A program made the position numbers and the translations under genes. Below, in pieces: positions 1 to 7,829 of a stretch of 26,641 nt of DNA; the first letter of the stretch is position 1, and every line of letters starts with the position of its first letter. The stretch comes from a virus, in IMG/VR virus record IMGVR_UViG_3300025652_000444, positions 1 through 26,641 of that record, one strand, 5' to 3'. The notes beneath the pieces are model-generated. The model did no database searches, had not been told where the DNA came from, and saw only the letters and a program-made list of their open reading frames with translations.

Positions 1-1
1 C

Positions 2-964
2 CCGCACTCGGAACAAGAGGCAGCATTAGCTGAAATAAACCCGGATATTTACGATAAGACCTACGAGTGGTACACATCAGGCCCACGTCAGCGCCTACAG
101 CCGGGTGGGGCTATCGTTGTTGTGATGACGCGGTGGTCATTACGTGATTTAACGGCTAGAGTGTTGAAATCTTCGGCCCAAAGGGGCGGGGAAGAGTGGG
201 AAGTTATTGAATTTCCGGCAATTATGCCGTCAGGTACGCCGTTATGGCCCCAATTTTGGCCTCCAGCGGAGCTTCAGGCCCTAAAAGAGGAACTGCCCAA
301 CAGTAAATGGATGGCGCAGTACCAACAGCAGCCGACATCAGAGTCTTCGGCTATTGTGAAGCGTGAATGGTGGCGGGAATGGGAAGAAGATGAGCCTCCG
401 ACAGTTACTTTTATTGTTCAAGCGTGGGATACGGCGTTTGAAAAGACAAATAGATCGGATTATTCTGCGTGTACTACGTGGGGAGTGTTCTACCACGCAG
501 ATGAAGACGGAATAGAGCAAGCTAACCTTATACTTTTAAACGCTTTTAGGGATAGAATGGAATTTCCTACACTTAAGCGAGCAACTGTAGAGCAATATGA
601 CGAGTGGCAGCCAGATTCTTTAATTATTGAGAAAAAAGCTTCGGGTTCTCCTCTTATTTACGAAATGCGTGCGATGGGTATACCAGCGCAAGAGTTTACA
701 CCCACGAAGGGTAACGACAAGATTACAAGGTTGAACGCGGTATCAGATATGTTTGCGTCTGGCATAGTATGGGCACCAAACAGGTCTTGGGCAGAAGAGG
801 TTATTGACGAGGTTGCTAGTTTCCCCGCAGGGGAACACGATGACTACGTTGACTCAGTGTCTCTTGCGCTAGCGCGGTTCAGAAAAGGCGGGTTCATTCG
901 ATTGCCTTCGGACGAAAGGGAAGATGACCCTTTGTTTAGAAGGCGCAACGGCGGATATTACTGA
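2..964 (+). CDS. Terminase large subunit (TerL), C-terminal part, cut by the window start
   Basis: DNA-packaging motor protein. The frame is open from base 2, so the first in-frame ATG (122) is internal and about 320 residues are visible. The residues before it (RLQPGGAIVVVMTRW) look like the end of the ATPase domain; Walker A and B lie off the left edge. The RNase H-like nuclease domain is visible. Numbering from the ATG at 122, the likely metal-binding acids are D103 (in AWDTAFEKT), E170 (in SLIIEKKAS) and one or more of D240, D241 and D244 (in GEHDDYVDS). This D/E/D pattern and the position before a portal gene make the call firm. The stop TGA shares its last base with the portal ATG (TGATG), suggesting coupled translation. 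The nuclease half shows no damage. Confidence 0.95.
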   Translation, partial: PHSEQEAALAEINPDIYDKTYEWYTSGPRQRLQPGGAIVVVMTRWSLRDLTARVLKSSAQRGGEEWEVIEFPAIMPSGTPLWPQFWPPAELQALKEELPNSKWMAQYQQQPTSESSAIVKREWWREWEEDEPPTVTFIVQAWDTAFEKTNRSDYSACTTWGVFYHADEDGIEQANLILLNAFRDRMEFPTLKRATVEQYDEWQPDSLIIEKKASGSPLIYEMRAMGIPAQEFTPTKGNDKITRLNAVSDMFASGIVWAPNRSWAEEVIDEVASFPAGEHDDYVDSVSLALARFRKGGFIRLPSDEREDDPLFRRRNGGYY

Positions 965-3393
965 TGGCTATTGAAAAAGGTTTATACGAGATGCCCGAAG
1001 GCATCGAAGACATGGGAGAAAGCGAGGCCATAATAGCGATAGATGGCATGTCTGACGAGGGTGTCGAAGTAGTGCTGGAAGACGGCAGTGTAGAGATTAC
1101 CTTTGGTGAAGAAATAGAAGAAATTGATGCTGCTCCGTTTGATGCAAACCTTGCTGACTACTTAGAAGACGGCCAGCTGCAAGAAATCTCTGGCGATCTG
1201 TGCGAAGCCGTGGAAGGTGACATGGCAGCTCGTCGTGATTGGGCAGATAGTTACGTTGCGGGCCTTGACGTGCTGGGCATGAAATACGAAGAACGTACTG
1301 AGCCTTGGGAAAACTCCTGTGGTGTGTACTCTAACGTTCTAGCGGAAGCAGCTATCCGGTTCCAAGCCGAGGCTATGAGTGAAACTTTTCCCGCTGCGGG
1401 TCCTGTAAAGACTAAGATTCTTGGGGAAATTACTCAAGATAAAGAAGACGCTGCCCTACGCGTTAAGGCAGATATGAATTATGAGCTTACTGAAGTTATG
1501 GTAGAATACCGCCCGGAACATGAGCGGCTACTGTATTCACTCGGTTTAGCCGGTTCAGCGTTCAAAAAGGTGTACTTTGACCCCAGTTTGAATCGTCAGA
1601 TTGCCTTATATATTCCTGCGGAAGATGTGATTGTGCCCTACGGTGCCTCTAATATTGAGTCCGCAGAGCGCGTTACACACGTCATGCGCAAGACAAAGAA
1701 TGAAATGGTTAAGCTACAGGCGGCGGGGTTCTATCGGGACGTGGAACTTGGCGACCCTGTGTCGTTTTTCTCTGACGTTGAAGAAGCTAAGGCTGAGCAG
1801 TCGGGTGTATCCCTGACCTCAGATGACCGTTACACCGTGCTTGAAATACACGCTGATCTGAATATTGACGGTGTGGATGGGGCGGACAACGAAGACTCGC
1901 TGCAAGTCGCAAAGCCTTACGTGGTAACGCTTGAAAAGGGTACGGGAGAGATACTAGCTATCCGCCGTAACTGGAACCCTGACGATTCCTTGACACTAAA
2001 GCGTCAACATTTTGTTCATTATGCTTACGTCCCCGGATTTGGATTTTATGGACTCGGACTCATTCACATTATTGGTGGCTATGCTCGCGCTGGCACTAGC
2101 ATTATTCGTCAACTCGTGGACGCTGGAACCCTATCCAATCTCCCCGGTGGCCTCAAGTCTCGCGGACTACGAGTTAAGGGCGACGACACACCGATTGGTC
2201 CCGGCGAATTTCGTGATGTAGATGTACCGTCAGGTTCGATCCGCGATAATATTCTACCGCTCCCTTACAAAGAACCCAGCCAAACCCTGTTTGCGTTACT
2301 CAAGCAAATTACCGAAGAAGGCCGACGGCTAGGCGCTATCTCTGATATGAACATATCCGACATGAGTGCTAATGCTCCTGTTGGAACTACACTCGCTCTA
2401 CTAGAGCGTACTCTCAAGCCAATGGCTGCGGTGCAATCCCGTGTCCATTACTCGATGAAGCAGGAGTTCAAACTCCTTAGAAAGATCATCGCTGAGTATG
2501 CCCCTGAAGAGTATATGTACGTGCCTGACCGTGGTGAACCTCGTGCGCGACGCGCCGATTACGCTATGGTGGAAGTAATTCCTGTCAGTGATCCCAATAG
2601 CAGCACGATGGCACAACGAGTTGTGCAGTACCAAACCGTGTTGCAGATGGCACAGGCCACTCCACAAATTTATGACTTACCGCAGCTTCATCGCCAGATG
2701 ATCGAAATCTTGGGTATTAAAAACGCTGACAAACTTGTACCGGTTAAGGATGATATTAAACCTGCTGACCCTGTAAGTGAAAACATGGCGTTCTTGGTGG
2801 GTAAACCCGTAAAAGCCTTTATATATCAAGATCATCAGGCGCATATAGCTGTGCACGAGGCTTTCTTGCAAGACCCTCAGATGATGGCATTTATAGGGCA
2901 AAACCCCGCTGCACAGCAAATAGTTGCCGCAATTAAAGCTCACATTGGTGAGCACATGGCCTTCTTGTACAGACAACAGATGGAAACAAAACTGGGCGTA
3001 CCTTTACCTCCGCCAGATTCAGAGCTTAACAAAGAGCAAGAAGTACAATTGGCAGGCTTGTTGGCGAAGGCAGCACAACAGCTTACACAACAAAAACAAG
3101 CTACAGCGGCGGAGCAGCAAGCCAAGCAAAAAGCCCAAGACCCAATTATCCAGATGCAACAGGCGGAACTACAACTCAAGCAACAAGAGCAGCAGCGTAA
3201 AGCCCAGAAAGATCAAGCAGATACGCAACTTGATGCGGCAAGATTACAGCTTGATGCAGAGAAAGCTCAAACCACCGCTACTATTGAAGCAAGTCGTATA
3301 GCGGCGCAGAACGAGCAAGCGCAAGCTAGGAACGATTTGGACGAGGCAAAAGCTATTTTGGACATGGCAAAAGCTAATAGAGAGGGCAAATAA
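964..3393 (+). CDS. Portal protein, long P22-like type
   Basis: Predicted dodecameric portal at the packaging vertex, the docking site for terminase and then the tail adaptor. It has 809 residues, long for a portal and nearer the P22 type (about 725) than the HK97 type. The N-terminal ~70 residues are very acidic. The central part (about 80-640) has the look of the P22-type portal family in marine phages, including an ERTEPWENSCGVYSN stretch near 115-130 and a SMKQEFKLLRKI helix near 500. The last ~130 residues are rich in Gln, Ala and Lys and should form a long helix or coiled coil, as in the barrel extension of P22-like portals. Starts within the terL stop codon and ends in a TAATG overlap with the next gene. 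The call rests on family resemblance and position. Confidence 0.88.
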   Translation: MAIEKGLYEMPEGIEDMGESEAIIAIDGMSDEGVEVVLEDGSVEITFGEEIEEIDAAPFDANLADYLEDGQLQEISGDLCEAVEGDMAARRDWADSYVAGLDVLGMKYEERTEPWENSCGVYSNVLAEAAIRFQAEAMSETFPAAGPVKTKILGEITQDKEDAALRVKADMNYELTEVMVEYRPEHERLLYSLGLAGSAFKKVYFDPSLNRQIALYIPAEDVIVPYGASNIESAERVTHVMRKTKNEMVKLQAAGFYRDVELGDPVSFFSDVEEAKAEQSGVSLTSDDRYTVLEIHADLNIDGVDGADNEDSLQVAKPYVVTLEKGTGEILAIRRNWNPDDSLTLKRQHFVHYAYVPGFGFYGLGLIHIIGGYARAGTSIIRQLVDAGTLSNLPGGLKSRGLRVKGDDTPIGPGEFRDVDVPSGSIRDNILPLPYKEPSQTLFALLKQITEEGRRLGAISDMNISDMSANAPVGTTLALLERTLKPMAAVQSRVHYSMKQEFKLLRKIIAEYAPEEYMYVPDRGEPRARRADYAMVEVIPVSDPNSSTMAQRVVQYQTVLQMAQATPQIYDLPQLHRQMIEILGIKNADKLVPVKDDIKPADPVSENMAFLVGKPVKAFIYQDHQAHIAVHEAFLQDPQMMAFIGQNPAAQQIVAAIKAHIGEHMAFLYRQQMETKLGVPLPPPDSELNKEQEVQLAGLLAKAAQQLTQQKQATAAEQQAKQKAQDPIIQMQQAELQLKQQEQQRKAQKDQADTQLDAARLQLDAEKAQTTATIEASRIAAQNEQAQARNDLDEAKAILDMAKANREGK

Positions 3394-3557
3394 TGAAAGG
3401 TGTTAACCATTACAAAAAAGACGGAACTTTATTCACAGGTAACTCACACAAGATGCCCGATGGTTCTTTGCACAGCGGAAAAACCCATACTAAGGGTAGT
3501 GTGAAGTTATTTCACTTAAACGAGCTGTCTGCTACGGCAAAAAAGAAAGCTAAATAA
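3393..3557 (+). CDS. Small basic phage protein, unknown function
   Basis: A 54-residue frame whose ATG overlaps the portal stop (TAATG), so it is probably translated by coupling. The product starts MKGVNHYKKDGTLFTG and continues with a HKMPDGSLHSGKTH segment and a basic KKKAK tail. It has several His and Lys residues, and no membrane segment or cysteine. It resembles short conserved proteins found next to portal genes in marine phages, but I know no function. Tight spacing and sensible composition support a real gene. The 39 bases after it contain the AGGAG ribosome site of the next gene. Confidence 0.72.
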   Translation: MKGVNHYKKDGTLFTGNSHKMPDGSLHSGKTHTKGSVKLFHLNELSATAKKKAK

Positions 3558-3596
3558 AAGAACAGATAACCTTAAAATCACAGGAGTTAGAACCCT

Positions 3597-3809
3597 ATGA
3601 CCGAGATATTTGAAGAAAACCATAGAACGCTTAGGATTAACAAGAAGCTTGCCGGTATTGAAATTAACCTGCGTTTAGGCGTAATTGCCCTATCAAGGAA
3701 AGCGGGGGCCTCAGAGCATCAAGATGAGGCGATGAAATTCTCTCAAGCGGCTTTAAATCTGGCTAATGCAGCGGCGACCTTAAGCCGCTTAGACCAAGGG
3801 GATAATTAA
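3597..3809 (+). CDS. Small helical protein, unknown function
   Basis: Seventy residues, beginning MTEIFEENHRTLRINKK. The AGGAG at 3582-3586 sets the ATG at 3597. Predicted all-helical, with an Ala-rich C-terminal half (SQAALNLANAAATLSRL) suited to helix packing. No cysteines, membrane segment or recognisable motif. The TAA overlaps the ATG of the next gene by one base. It is first of three small helical genes between portal and co-chaperonin; their position in the head block suggests an assembly or accessory role, which is inference only. Confidence 0.75.
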   Translation: MTEIFEENHRTLRINKKLAGIEINLRLGVIALSRKAGASEHQDEAMKFSQAALNLANAAATLSRLDQGDN

Positions 3810-3994
3810 TGCGTGAATATACACCCATAGAAGCGGAAATACTCGAAGCGGTAGAAGCAAAACTAGAGCGGCTCGAAGCAAGTACTCGCGAAGAATTTGA
3901 TATGGACGAAAAAGCTATTATGGATTTAATGAGCCGTATAGATGGTGTGGAAAGCGCCCTAGACGAATTAAAAACTAGGTGGGAGGATAGATAG
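3809..3994 (+). CDS. Small acidic coiled-coil protein, unknown function
   Basis: Sixty-one residues starting MREYTPIEAEILEAVEAKL. Heptad-like leucine and isoleucine spacing (ILEAVEAKLERLEA, then MDLMSRIDGVESALDELK) indicates one long coiled coil, probably an oligomer. Strongly charged, with no cysteine and no membrane segment. It starts inside the previous stop (TAATG), and its TAG overlaps the GTG of the next gene. Function unknown. Short coiled-coil proteins at this position could be assembly cofactors, but nothing in the sequence proves it. Confidence 0.72.
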   Translation: MREYTPIEAEILEAVEAKLERLEASTREEFDMDEKAIMDLMSRIDGVESALDELKTRWEDR

Positions 3995-4191
3995 TGGCTA
4001 CAACCGTCTTTGACGTGCTGAACGAAAAGTTAACAGAGCATAAACGCTCTAGCGAAGAATTCTTAGCTTCGGGTGGTCCCAAAGACTATGCGGGGTATAA
4101 GGAGGTGTGTGGCGTGATTCGGGGTCTCGACGTTGCACTTAGAGAAATAAACGACCTCTCGCGTAATTATATGGAAGACGACAATGACTGA
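3994..4191 (+). CDS. Small helical protein with GTG start, unknown function
   Basis: Sixty-five residues beginning MATTVFDVLNEKLTEHK. The start is GTG at 3994, overlapping the upstream TAG by one base and preceded by GGGAGG at 3981-3986, a convincing ribosome site. Mixed-charge helical composition with an acidic tail (MEDDND) and one cysteine; no known motif. Its end overlaps the next gene by 8 bases. The pattern of an N-terminal helix, a GPKDYAGYKEVCGVIRGLD segment and a C-terminal helix resembles small portal-adjacent proteins of marine phages, but I cannot assign a role. Confidence 0.72.
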   Translation: MATTVFDVLNEKLTEHKRSSEEFLASGGPKDYAGYKEVCGVIRGLDVALREINDLSRNYMEDDND

Positions 4192-4642
4192 AACAATAAC
4201 CGTTAGCGGGGTCAGCGCTGTTGCTGAAGTAAAACCCGCAATGACTGCGTTAGAGCAAAAAAGACAGAAGCGTATAGAAGTAGAAGCTGTAGAAGAGGCA
4301 GAGTTGGAAGCCTCTATCCCTAAACCTGTGGGCTACAGGGTACTCATTGCCTTACCTAACGTCGAAGAGACCTTCGGGGAAAGCGGGCTTGTTAAGGCAG
4401 AATCTACCCGTCGAGAGGAATATATCCTATCTACTGTTGGGTCTGTACTTGATATGGGTAAAGAAGCTTACAGCGATAAAGAGCGTTTCCCTACTGGGCC
4501 TTGGTGCAAAGTAGGCGACCACGTGATGTTCCGAGCCAACACCGGTACGCGTTTTAAAGTGGGTGGGCAGGAGTTTCGCTTAATGAATGACGACTCTATT
4601 GAAGCCGTTGTAGACGATCCGCGAGCTGTTTCGCGTGCATAA
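4184..4642 (+). CDS. GroES-like co-chaperonin
   Basis: Predicted Cpn10-type co-chaperonin that would cap the host GroEL ring, as T4 gp31 does to let the capsid protein fold. It has 152 residues, longer than bacterial GroES (about 97). The first ~45 residues are a charged extension. The Cpn10 fold follows from about residue 46: PVGYRVLIALPNVEETFGESG matches the opening strands, STVGSVLDMG and KVGDHVMFRANTGTRFKVGG match the later barrel strands, and LMNDDSIEAVVDD matches the closing strand. The region between strands 1 and 2 corresponds to the mobile loop. It sits just before the scaffold and capsid genes, as expected for a capsid-folding factor. Its ATG lies inside the previous gene (8-base overlap). 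Confidence 0.8.
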   Translation: MTETITVSGVSAVAEVKPAMTALEQKRQKRIEVEAVEEAELEASIPKPVGYRVLIALPNVEETFGESGLVKAESTRREEYILSTVGSVLDMGKEAYSDKERFPTGPWCKVGDHVMFRANTGTRFKVGGQEFRLMNDDSIEAVVDDPRAVSRA

Positions 4643-4652
4643 GGAGTAAACC

Positions 4653-5690
4653 ATGCCTAGACAAAATGTAGAATTTGAGTTTCCCGATCCCGATAAAGAT
4701 GAAACATCTCAAGAAGTTGAGATTGATATTGCCGAAGAGGAAGACGCGCCCCTAGAAGTAGAAGGTGCAGTTGGCCGAGAGGCATTAAAGCCCCCTGAAA
4801 ATATTGTTAAGGCGGGCGATATAGAAATTGAAATAGAAGACGATACTCCGCCTGAAGATCGTGGGCGAAAGGCGTCTCCTCCACCAGAAGAAGTTACTGA
4901 TTCAGAGTTAAAAGACTATTCAGATGTAATTAAGAAACGAATTAGTAACCTAAGCAAAGGCATTCACGATGAGCGTAGGGCTAAAGAAGAAGCCCAGCGG
5001 CAACAACAAGCCCTTGAATCGTACACTAAAAACTTAATAGACGAGAACCAAAAGTTAAAAGGCTCGGTGGATCAAAGTCACAACTCGCTTATTCAATCGG
5101 CCAAGAAACAAGTGGATAGCGAACTTGCTGTAGCTAAGAACCAATACCGACAGGCGTACGAGTCGGGCGAGTCTGAGGCTATACTAGAAGCACAAACTGC
5201 TCTGAACACAGCACAGATACGTTTAGAGAAAGTTAACGGGTTGAAACCTAAGCAAATTGAAGCTTTACAACCCCAAGAAACTCCTGTACAAACGCAGGTA
5301 GATGCACCTCAACCTCAAGTGCAGCGAGACGAAAAAGCTGAAACATGGCGTGAAGAAAATTCATGGTTTGGGTCAGATGACGAAATGACTGCCTTCGCAT
5401 TAGGGTTGCATAACAAGTTAACAAAAGAGGGAGTAGACCCCAAATCAGATACTTACTACGAGAAAATTAACGCTCGTATGCAACAAGTATTTCCCGACCA
5501 GTTTGCTGGTGGGGCAGAAGAAACAGAGAGTACCCAAAGAAAATCTAGCAATGTGGTTGCACCCGCTACGCGGAGCACAGCGTCTAACAAAATTAGGCTC
5601 ACTCAATCACAGGTAGCTATCGCTAAAAAACTTGGGGTACCTTTGGAAACATACGCCAAACAGGCTGCTGAACTAATGAGGAAACAATAA
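4653..5690 (+). CDS. Scaffold-like head assembly protein
   Basis: A 345-residue protein with a very acidic N-terminal third (runs such as VEIDIAEEEDA and IEIEIEDDTPPE). A long Gln/Glu/Lys coiled coil follows from about 90 to 200, then a Pro/Gln linker, then a small C-terminal helical region ending in a basic segment (LGVPLETYAKQAAELMRKQ). This plan, just upstream of the major capsid gene, fits an internal capsid scaffold whose basic C-terminus binds the shell. No protease motif was seen. AAGGAG at 4642-4647 precedes the ATG. The stop overlaps the next ATG (TAATG). The family is not recognised by sequence; the call rests on composition and position. Confidence 0.7.
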   Translation: MPRQNVEFEFPDPDKDETSQEVEIDIAEEEDAPLEVEGAVGREALKPPENIVKAGDIEIEIEDDTPPEDRGRKASPPPEEVTDSELKDYSDVIKKRISNLSKGIHDERRAKEEAQRQQQALESYTKNLIDENQKLKGSVDQSHNSLIQSAKKQVDSELAVAKNQYRQAYESGESEAILEAQTALNTAQIRLEKVNGLKPKQIEALQPQETPVQTQVDAPQPQVQRDEKAETWREENSWFGSDDEMTAFALGLHNKLTKEGVDPKSDTYYEKINARMQQVFPDQFAGGAEETESTQRKSSNVVAPATRSTASNKIRLTQSQVAIAKKLGVPLETYAKQAAELMRKQ

Positions 5691-6139
5691 TGTCGAAACA
5701 GAGACTAGATAGAGAACTCGAAAACCGTGAAACAACTACCCGCAAAAAGGCGTGGGCGCGGCCAACAGTGCTGCCTGATCCCATTCCCCAAGACGGCTAC
5801 AAGTTCCATTGGGTTCGTGTGAGCACTATGGGTCAACCTGATTCTACTAATGTGTCCTCAAAATTACGTGAAGGTTGGGAGCCAGTACGCGCAGAAGACC
5901 ACCCAGAGATATTTAGTGACGCCGTTGCCGACGCACGGTTCAAAGATAATGTCATTGTTGGTGGGTTAATGCTGTGTAAGGCCCCAATAGAACTCGTCGC
6001 AGAACGTACTGAGTACTACGAAAACTTAACGGAGTCTCAAATGCGATCTGTTGACCAAGGTCTGATGCGTGAAAACGATCCTCGTATGCCCTTGTTTAAC
6101 GACAGGAAATCGAAGGTTACTTTCGGCAAAGGAAATTAA
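5690..6139 (+). CDS. Conserved head-block protein, unknown function
   Basis: A 149-residue soluble protein with a basic, Arg-rich N-terminus (MSKQRLDRELENRETTTRKK), then a segment with Pro and Trp (KAWARPTVLPDPIPQDGYKF). The rest is compact, with GGLMLCKAPIELVAERTEYY near the middle and the tail DPRMPLFNDRKSKVTFGKGN. I recognise the general pattern from uncultured marine phages, where it sits between scaffold and capsid genes, but know no function. It could be a minor capsid or assembly factor. It starts within the scaffold stop and is followed by a short gap with the AGGAG site for the next gene. Confidence 0.75.
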   Translation: MSKQRLDRELENRETTTRKKAWARPTVLPDPIPQDGYKFHWVRVSTMGQPDSTNVSSKLREGWEPVRAEDHPEIFSDAVADARFKDNVIVGGLMLCKAPIELVAERTEYYENLTESQMRSVDQGLMRENDPRMPLFNDRKSKVTFGKGN

Positions 6140-6161
6140 CTTTATTTTTTAGGAGTTTAAA

Positions 6162-6749
6162 ATGGCTTATCCAACAGTCAGTGCTCCCTACGGCTTTCAA
6201 GCAATTAACCGTGTAGACGGTACGCCTTATGCAGGTCAGACTCGCCTTATTCCTATAGCGAGCACCTACAATACGGCTATCTTTGCAGGTGATTTGGTTA
6301 AAATCGTAGCGGCAGGCACAATCGAGAAGTTTACTGGCACTACTACTGGCTCCCCTTCGGGCGTCTTTGTAGGTGTTCAGTACGTCAATTCATTGAGCCA
6401 GTTTACACCGGCTCAGTACTACCCCGGCACTAGCGTTACAGAAGCTTTTGCTATCGTAGTTGACGACCCATTGGCGGCGTTTAAAGTCGCTGTAACTGCT
6501 GCTAACAGTTCTATGTCTTCGGCGGCTCGCGCTGCTGTAGGCTCAAACATGTCTGTTTTGGCAGGTACGGGTGATACTGCTACTGGAAACTCTGGTGCGT
6601 CAGTACTAGCAGGGTCTGAAGCTACTACCGCAGGTCTAGTTGTGCGCGTTATTGACACAATAGACGAAACTAAAACCGCTGCTGATACTTTTGTGGAGCT
6701 GGTCGTCAAGATCAACCTGCACCAGTACAACAACACAACTGGCGTATAA
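6162..6749 (+). CDS. Probable capsid decoration or capsid-associated protein
   Basis: A 195-residue protein rich in Ala, Thr, Ser, Gly and Val with few charges, typical of beta-rich virion proteins. It opens MAYPTVSAPYGFQAINRVDG, a pattern seen in marine phages directly before the capsid gene. No cysteine, signal peptide or enzyme motif. AGGAG at 6151-6155 gives good initiation. Position between head-assembly genes and the capsid gene suggests a decoration or cement protein, as decoration genes often lie beside the capsid gene. An alternative is another head-shell component. Its stop TAA is part of the strong ribosome site of the capsid gene. Confidence 0.65.
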   Translation: MAYPTVSAPYGFQAINRVDGTPYAGQTRLIPIASTYNTAIFAGDLVKIVAAGTIEKFTGTTTGSPSGVFVGVQYVNSLSQFTPAQYYPGTSVTEAFAIVVDDPLAAFKVAVTAANSSMSSAARAAVGSNMSVLAGTGDTATGNSGASVLAGSEATTAGLVVRVIDTIDETKTAADTFVELVVKINLHQYNNTTGV

Positions 6750-6754
6750 GGAGG
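6747..6754 (+). promoter_or_regulatory. Perfect Shine-Dalgarno for the capsid gene
   Basis: TAAGGAGG, fully complementary to the 3' end of bacterial 16S rRNA, with 7 bases to the ATG at 6762. It shares its first three bases with the stop codon of the upstream gene. It is the strongest ribosome site I found in the window, which fits the need for many copies of the capsid protein. Confidence 0.8.
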
Positions 6755-6761
6755 CTTACTA

Positions 6762-7670
6762 ATGGCTATTTCAAGAGCGCAACTCCTTAAGGAGCTACTA
6801 CCGGGTCTAAACGCCCTATTTGGTCTCGAATACGCTAAGTATGGTGACGAGGCTGCTGCAATCTTCGATACCGAGTCTTCTGATCGGTCTTTCGAGGAAG
6901 AAACTAAGTTGTCTGGTTTCAGTGCCGCACCTGTTAAAGGTGAAGGTTCTGCAATCGAGTATGACAATGCGCAAGAAGCGTGGACTGCTCGTTACACTCA
7001 CGAGACCGTCGCAATGGGCTTCTCGCTCACCGAAGAAGCAATCGAAGATAACCTCTACGATTCACTCTCTTCACGTTATACAAAGGCACTTGCCCGCGCT
7101 ATGGCGTACACTAAGCAAACCAAAGGTGCTGCTATTCTTAACAACGCCTTTGCTGCCGGTACTACGTACGGTGATGGACAGCCACTATGTTCAACTGCTC
7201 ACCCTCTCGTATCTGGCGGTGTAAACTCAAACACTCCTGCTGTTGCGGCTGACCTTAACGAGGCTTCACTAGAAGCTGCTGTTATTCAGATCGCTGGCTG
7301 GACTGATGAGCGCGGTCTGCTTATTGCAGCTAAACCCACTAAGCTTGTTATCCCACCTGCGCTGCAATTCGTTGCTACTCGCCTGTTGGATACCACTCTT
7401 CGTCCGGGTACAGCGGATAACGACATCAATGCCATGAACAACAACGGTACAATTCCGGGTGGTTATACAGTTAACAACTACCTAACTGATACCAATGGTT
7501 GGTTCTTGATGACGGATATCCCCAACGGCCTGAAGCACTTCGTCCGCTCTCCTATGAGCACTAGCATGGACGCAGACTTCGACACAGGCAACAGCCGTTA
7601 TAAGGCTCGTGAGCGATACAGCTTCGGCGTATCTGACCCACTGGGCATCTTCGGTTCACCGGGCGCTTAA
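6762..7670 (+). CDS. Major capsid protein, Mu gpT-like family
   Basis: Main shell protein with the HK97 fold expected for this family. It has 302 residues, close to Mu-type gpT proteins. Family-like features are the N-terminal ALFGLEYAKYGDEAAAIFDT and the middle stretch YTHETVAMGFSLTEEAIEDN. A long helix then carries KALARAMAYTKQTKGAAILN, with LCSTAHPLVSG after it. A late segment, KPTKLVIPPALQF, is followed by a C-terminal part with YKARERYSFGVSDPLGIFG. No N-terminal delta domain or protease site is evident, consistent with the separate scaffold-like gene upstream. It is the last gene before two terminators, so its transcript probably ends here. Pairing a gpT-type shell with a P22-like portal and short-tail genes is mosaic. 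Confidence 0.9.
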   Translation: MAISRAQLLKELLPGLNALFGLEYAKYGDEAAAIFDTESSDRSFEEETKLSGFSAAPVKGEGSAIEYDNAQEAWTARYTHETVAMGFSLTEEAIEDNLYDSLSSRYTKALARAMAYTKQTKGAAILNNAFAAGTTYGDGQPLCSTAHPLVSGGVNSNTPAVAADLNEASLEAAVIQIAGWTDERGLLIAAKPTKLVIPPALQFVATRLLDTTLRPGTADNDINAMNNNGTIPGGYTVNNYLTDTNGWFLMTDIPNGLKHFVRSPMSTSMDADFDTGNSRYKARERYSFGVSDPLGIFGSPGA

Positions 7671-7691
7671 TAAGCAAACGGTGTTAGGATT

Positions 7692-7717
7692 GGGGGCTTC
7701 GGCCCCCTTTCTTTTGT
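7692..7717 (+). terminator. Rho-independent terminator after the capsid gene
   Basis: Perfect 6-bp stem GGGGGC (7692-7697) / GCCCCC (7702-7707) closing the very stable TTCG tetraloop, followed by TTTCTTTT. It begins 21 bases after the capsid stop. A textbook intrinsic terminator on the + strand. Confidence 0.9.
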
Positions 7718-7763
7718 CTTGAGTTTAGTGTTAGTTTTAAATTGCAGTACCCCTTGAGAAGTT

Positions 7764-7791
7764 GGCCCGTCCCCACAGACGGGTCTTTTTT
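7764..7791 (+). terminator. Second Rho-independent terminator in tandem
   Basis: Stem CCCGTC (7766-7771) / GACGGG (7778-7783) with a 6-base loop, extendable by a G-T and a G-C pair, followed directly by six T residues (7786-7791). It lies about 60 bases after the first terminator, giving a back-up stop for transcripts that read through. Confidence 0.82.
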
Positions 7792-7793
7792 AT

Positions 7794-7824
7794 TTGTGTA
7801 CTAGCTAAATAAGTGGTATATACT
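7794..7824 (+). promoter_or_regulatory. Possible sigma70-type promoter after the tandem terminators
   Basis: TTGTGT at 7794-7799 could be a -35 box. After 17 bases comes TATATA (7817-7822), preceded by TGG, which makes an extended -10 (TGnTATATA). TATACT at 7819-7824 is an alternative -10 with a 19-base spacer. The expected start is near 7830, immediately before the structured RNA. The boxes are imperfect and no experiment supports them. The location, right after two terminators and before a new gene block, is the main argument. Confidence 0.45.
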
Positions 7825-7829
7825 AAGAG

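Noticed and set aside
122-124. ATG at 122 as the start of the terminase gene
   Set aside because: The frame is open to base 2, and the upstream residues (RLQPGGAIVVV) continue a terminase-like pattern, so this Met is internal.
3500-3525. Small inverted repeat GTGAA-TTCAC
   Set aside because: Lies inside the coding frame of the 54-residue gene, has a stem of only 5 bp and no T tract; chance is likely.
6419-6967. A 182-codon open frame on the - strand
   Set aside because: Spans the decoration-like gene, the perfect ribosome site and the start of the capsid gene; composition is the mirror of an Ala/Thr-rich frame.
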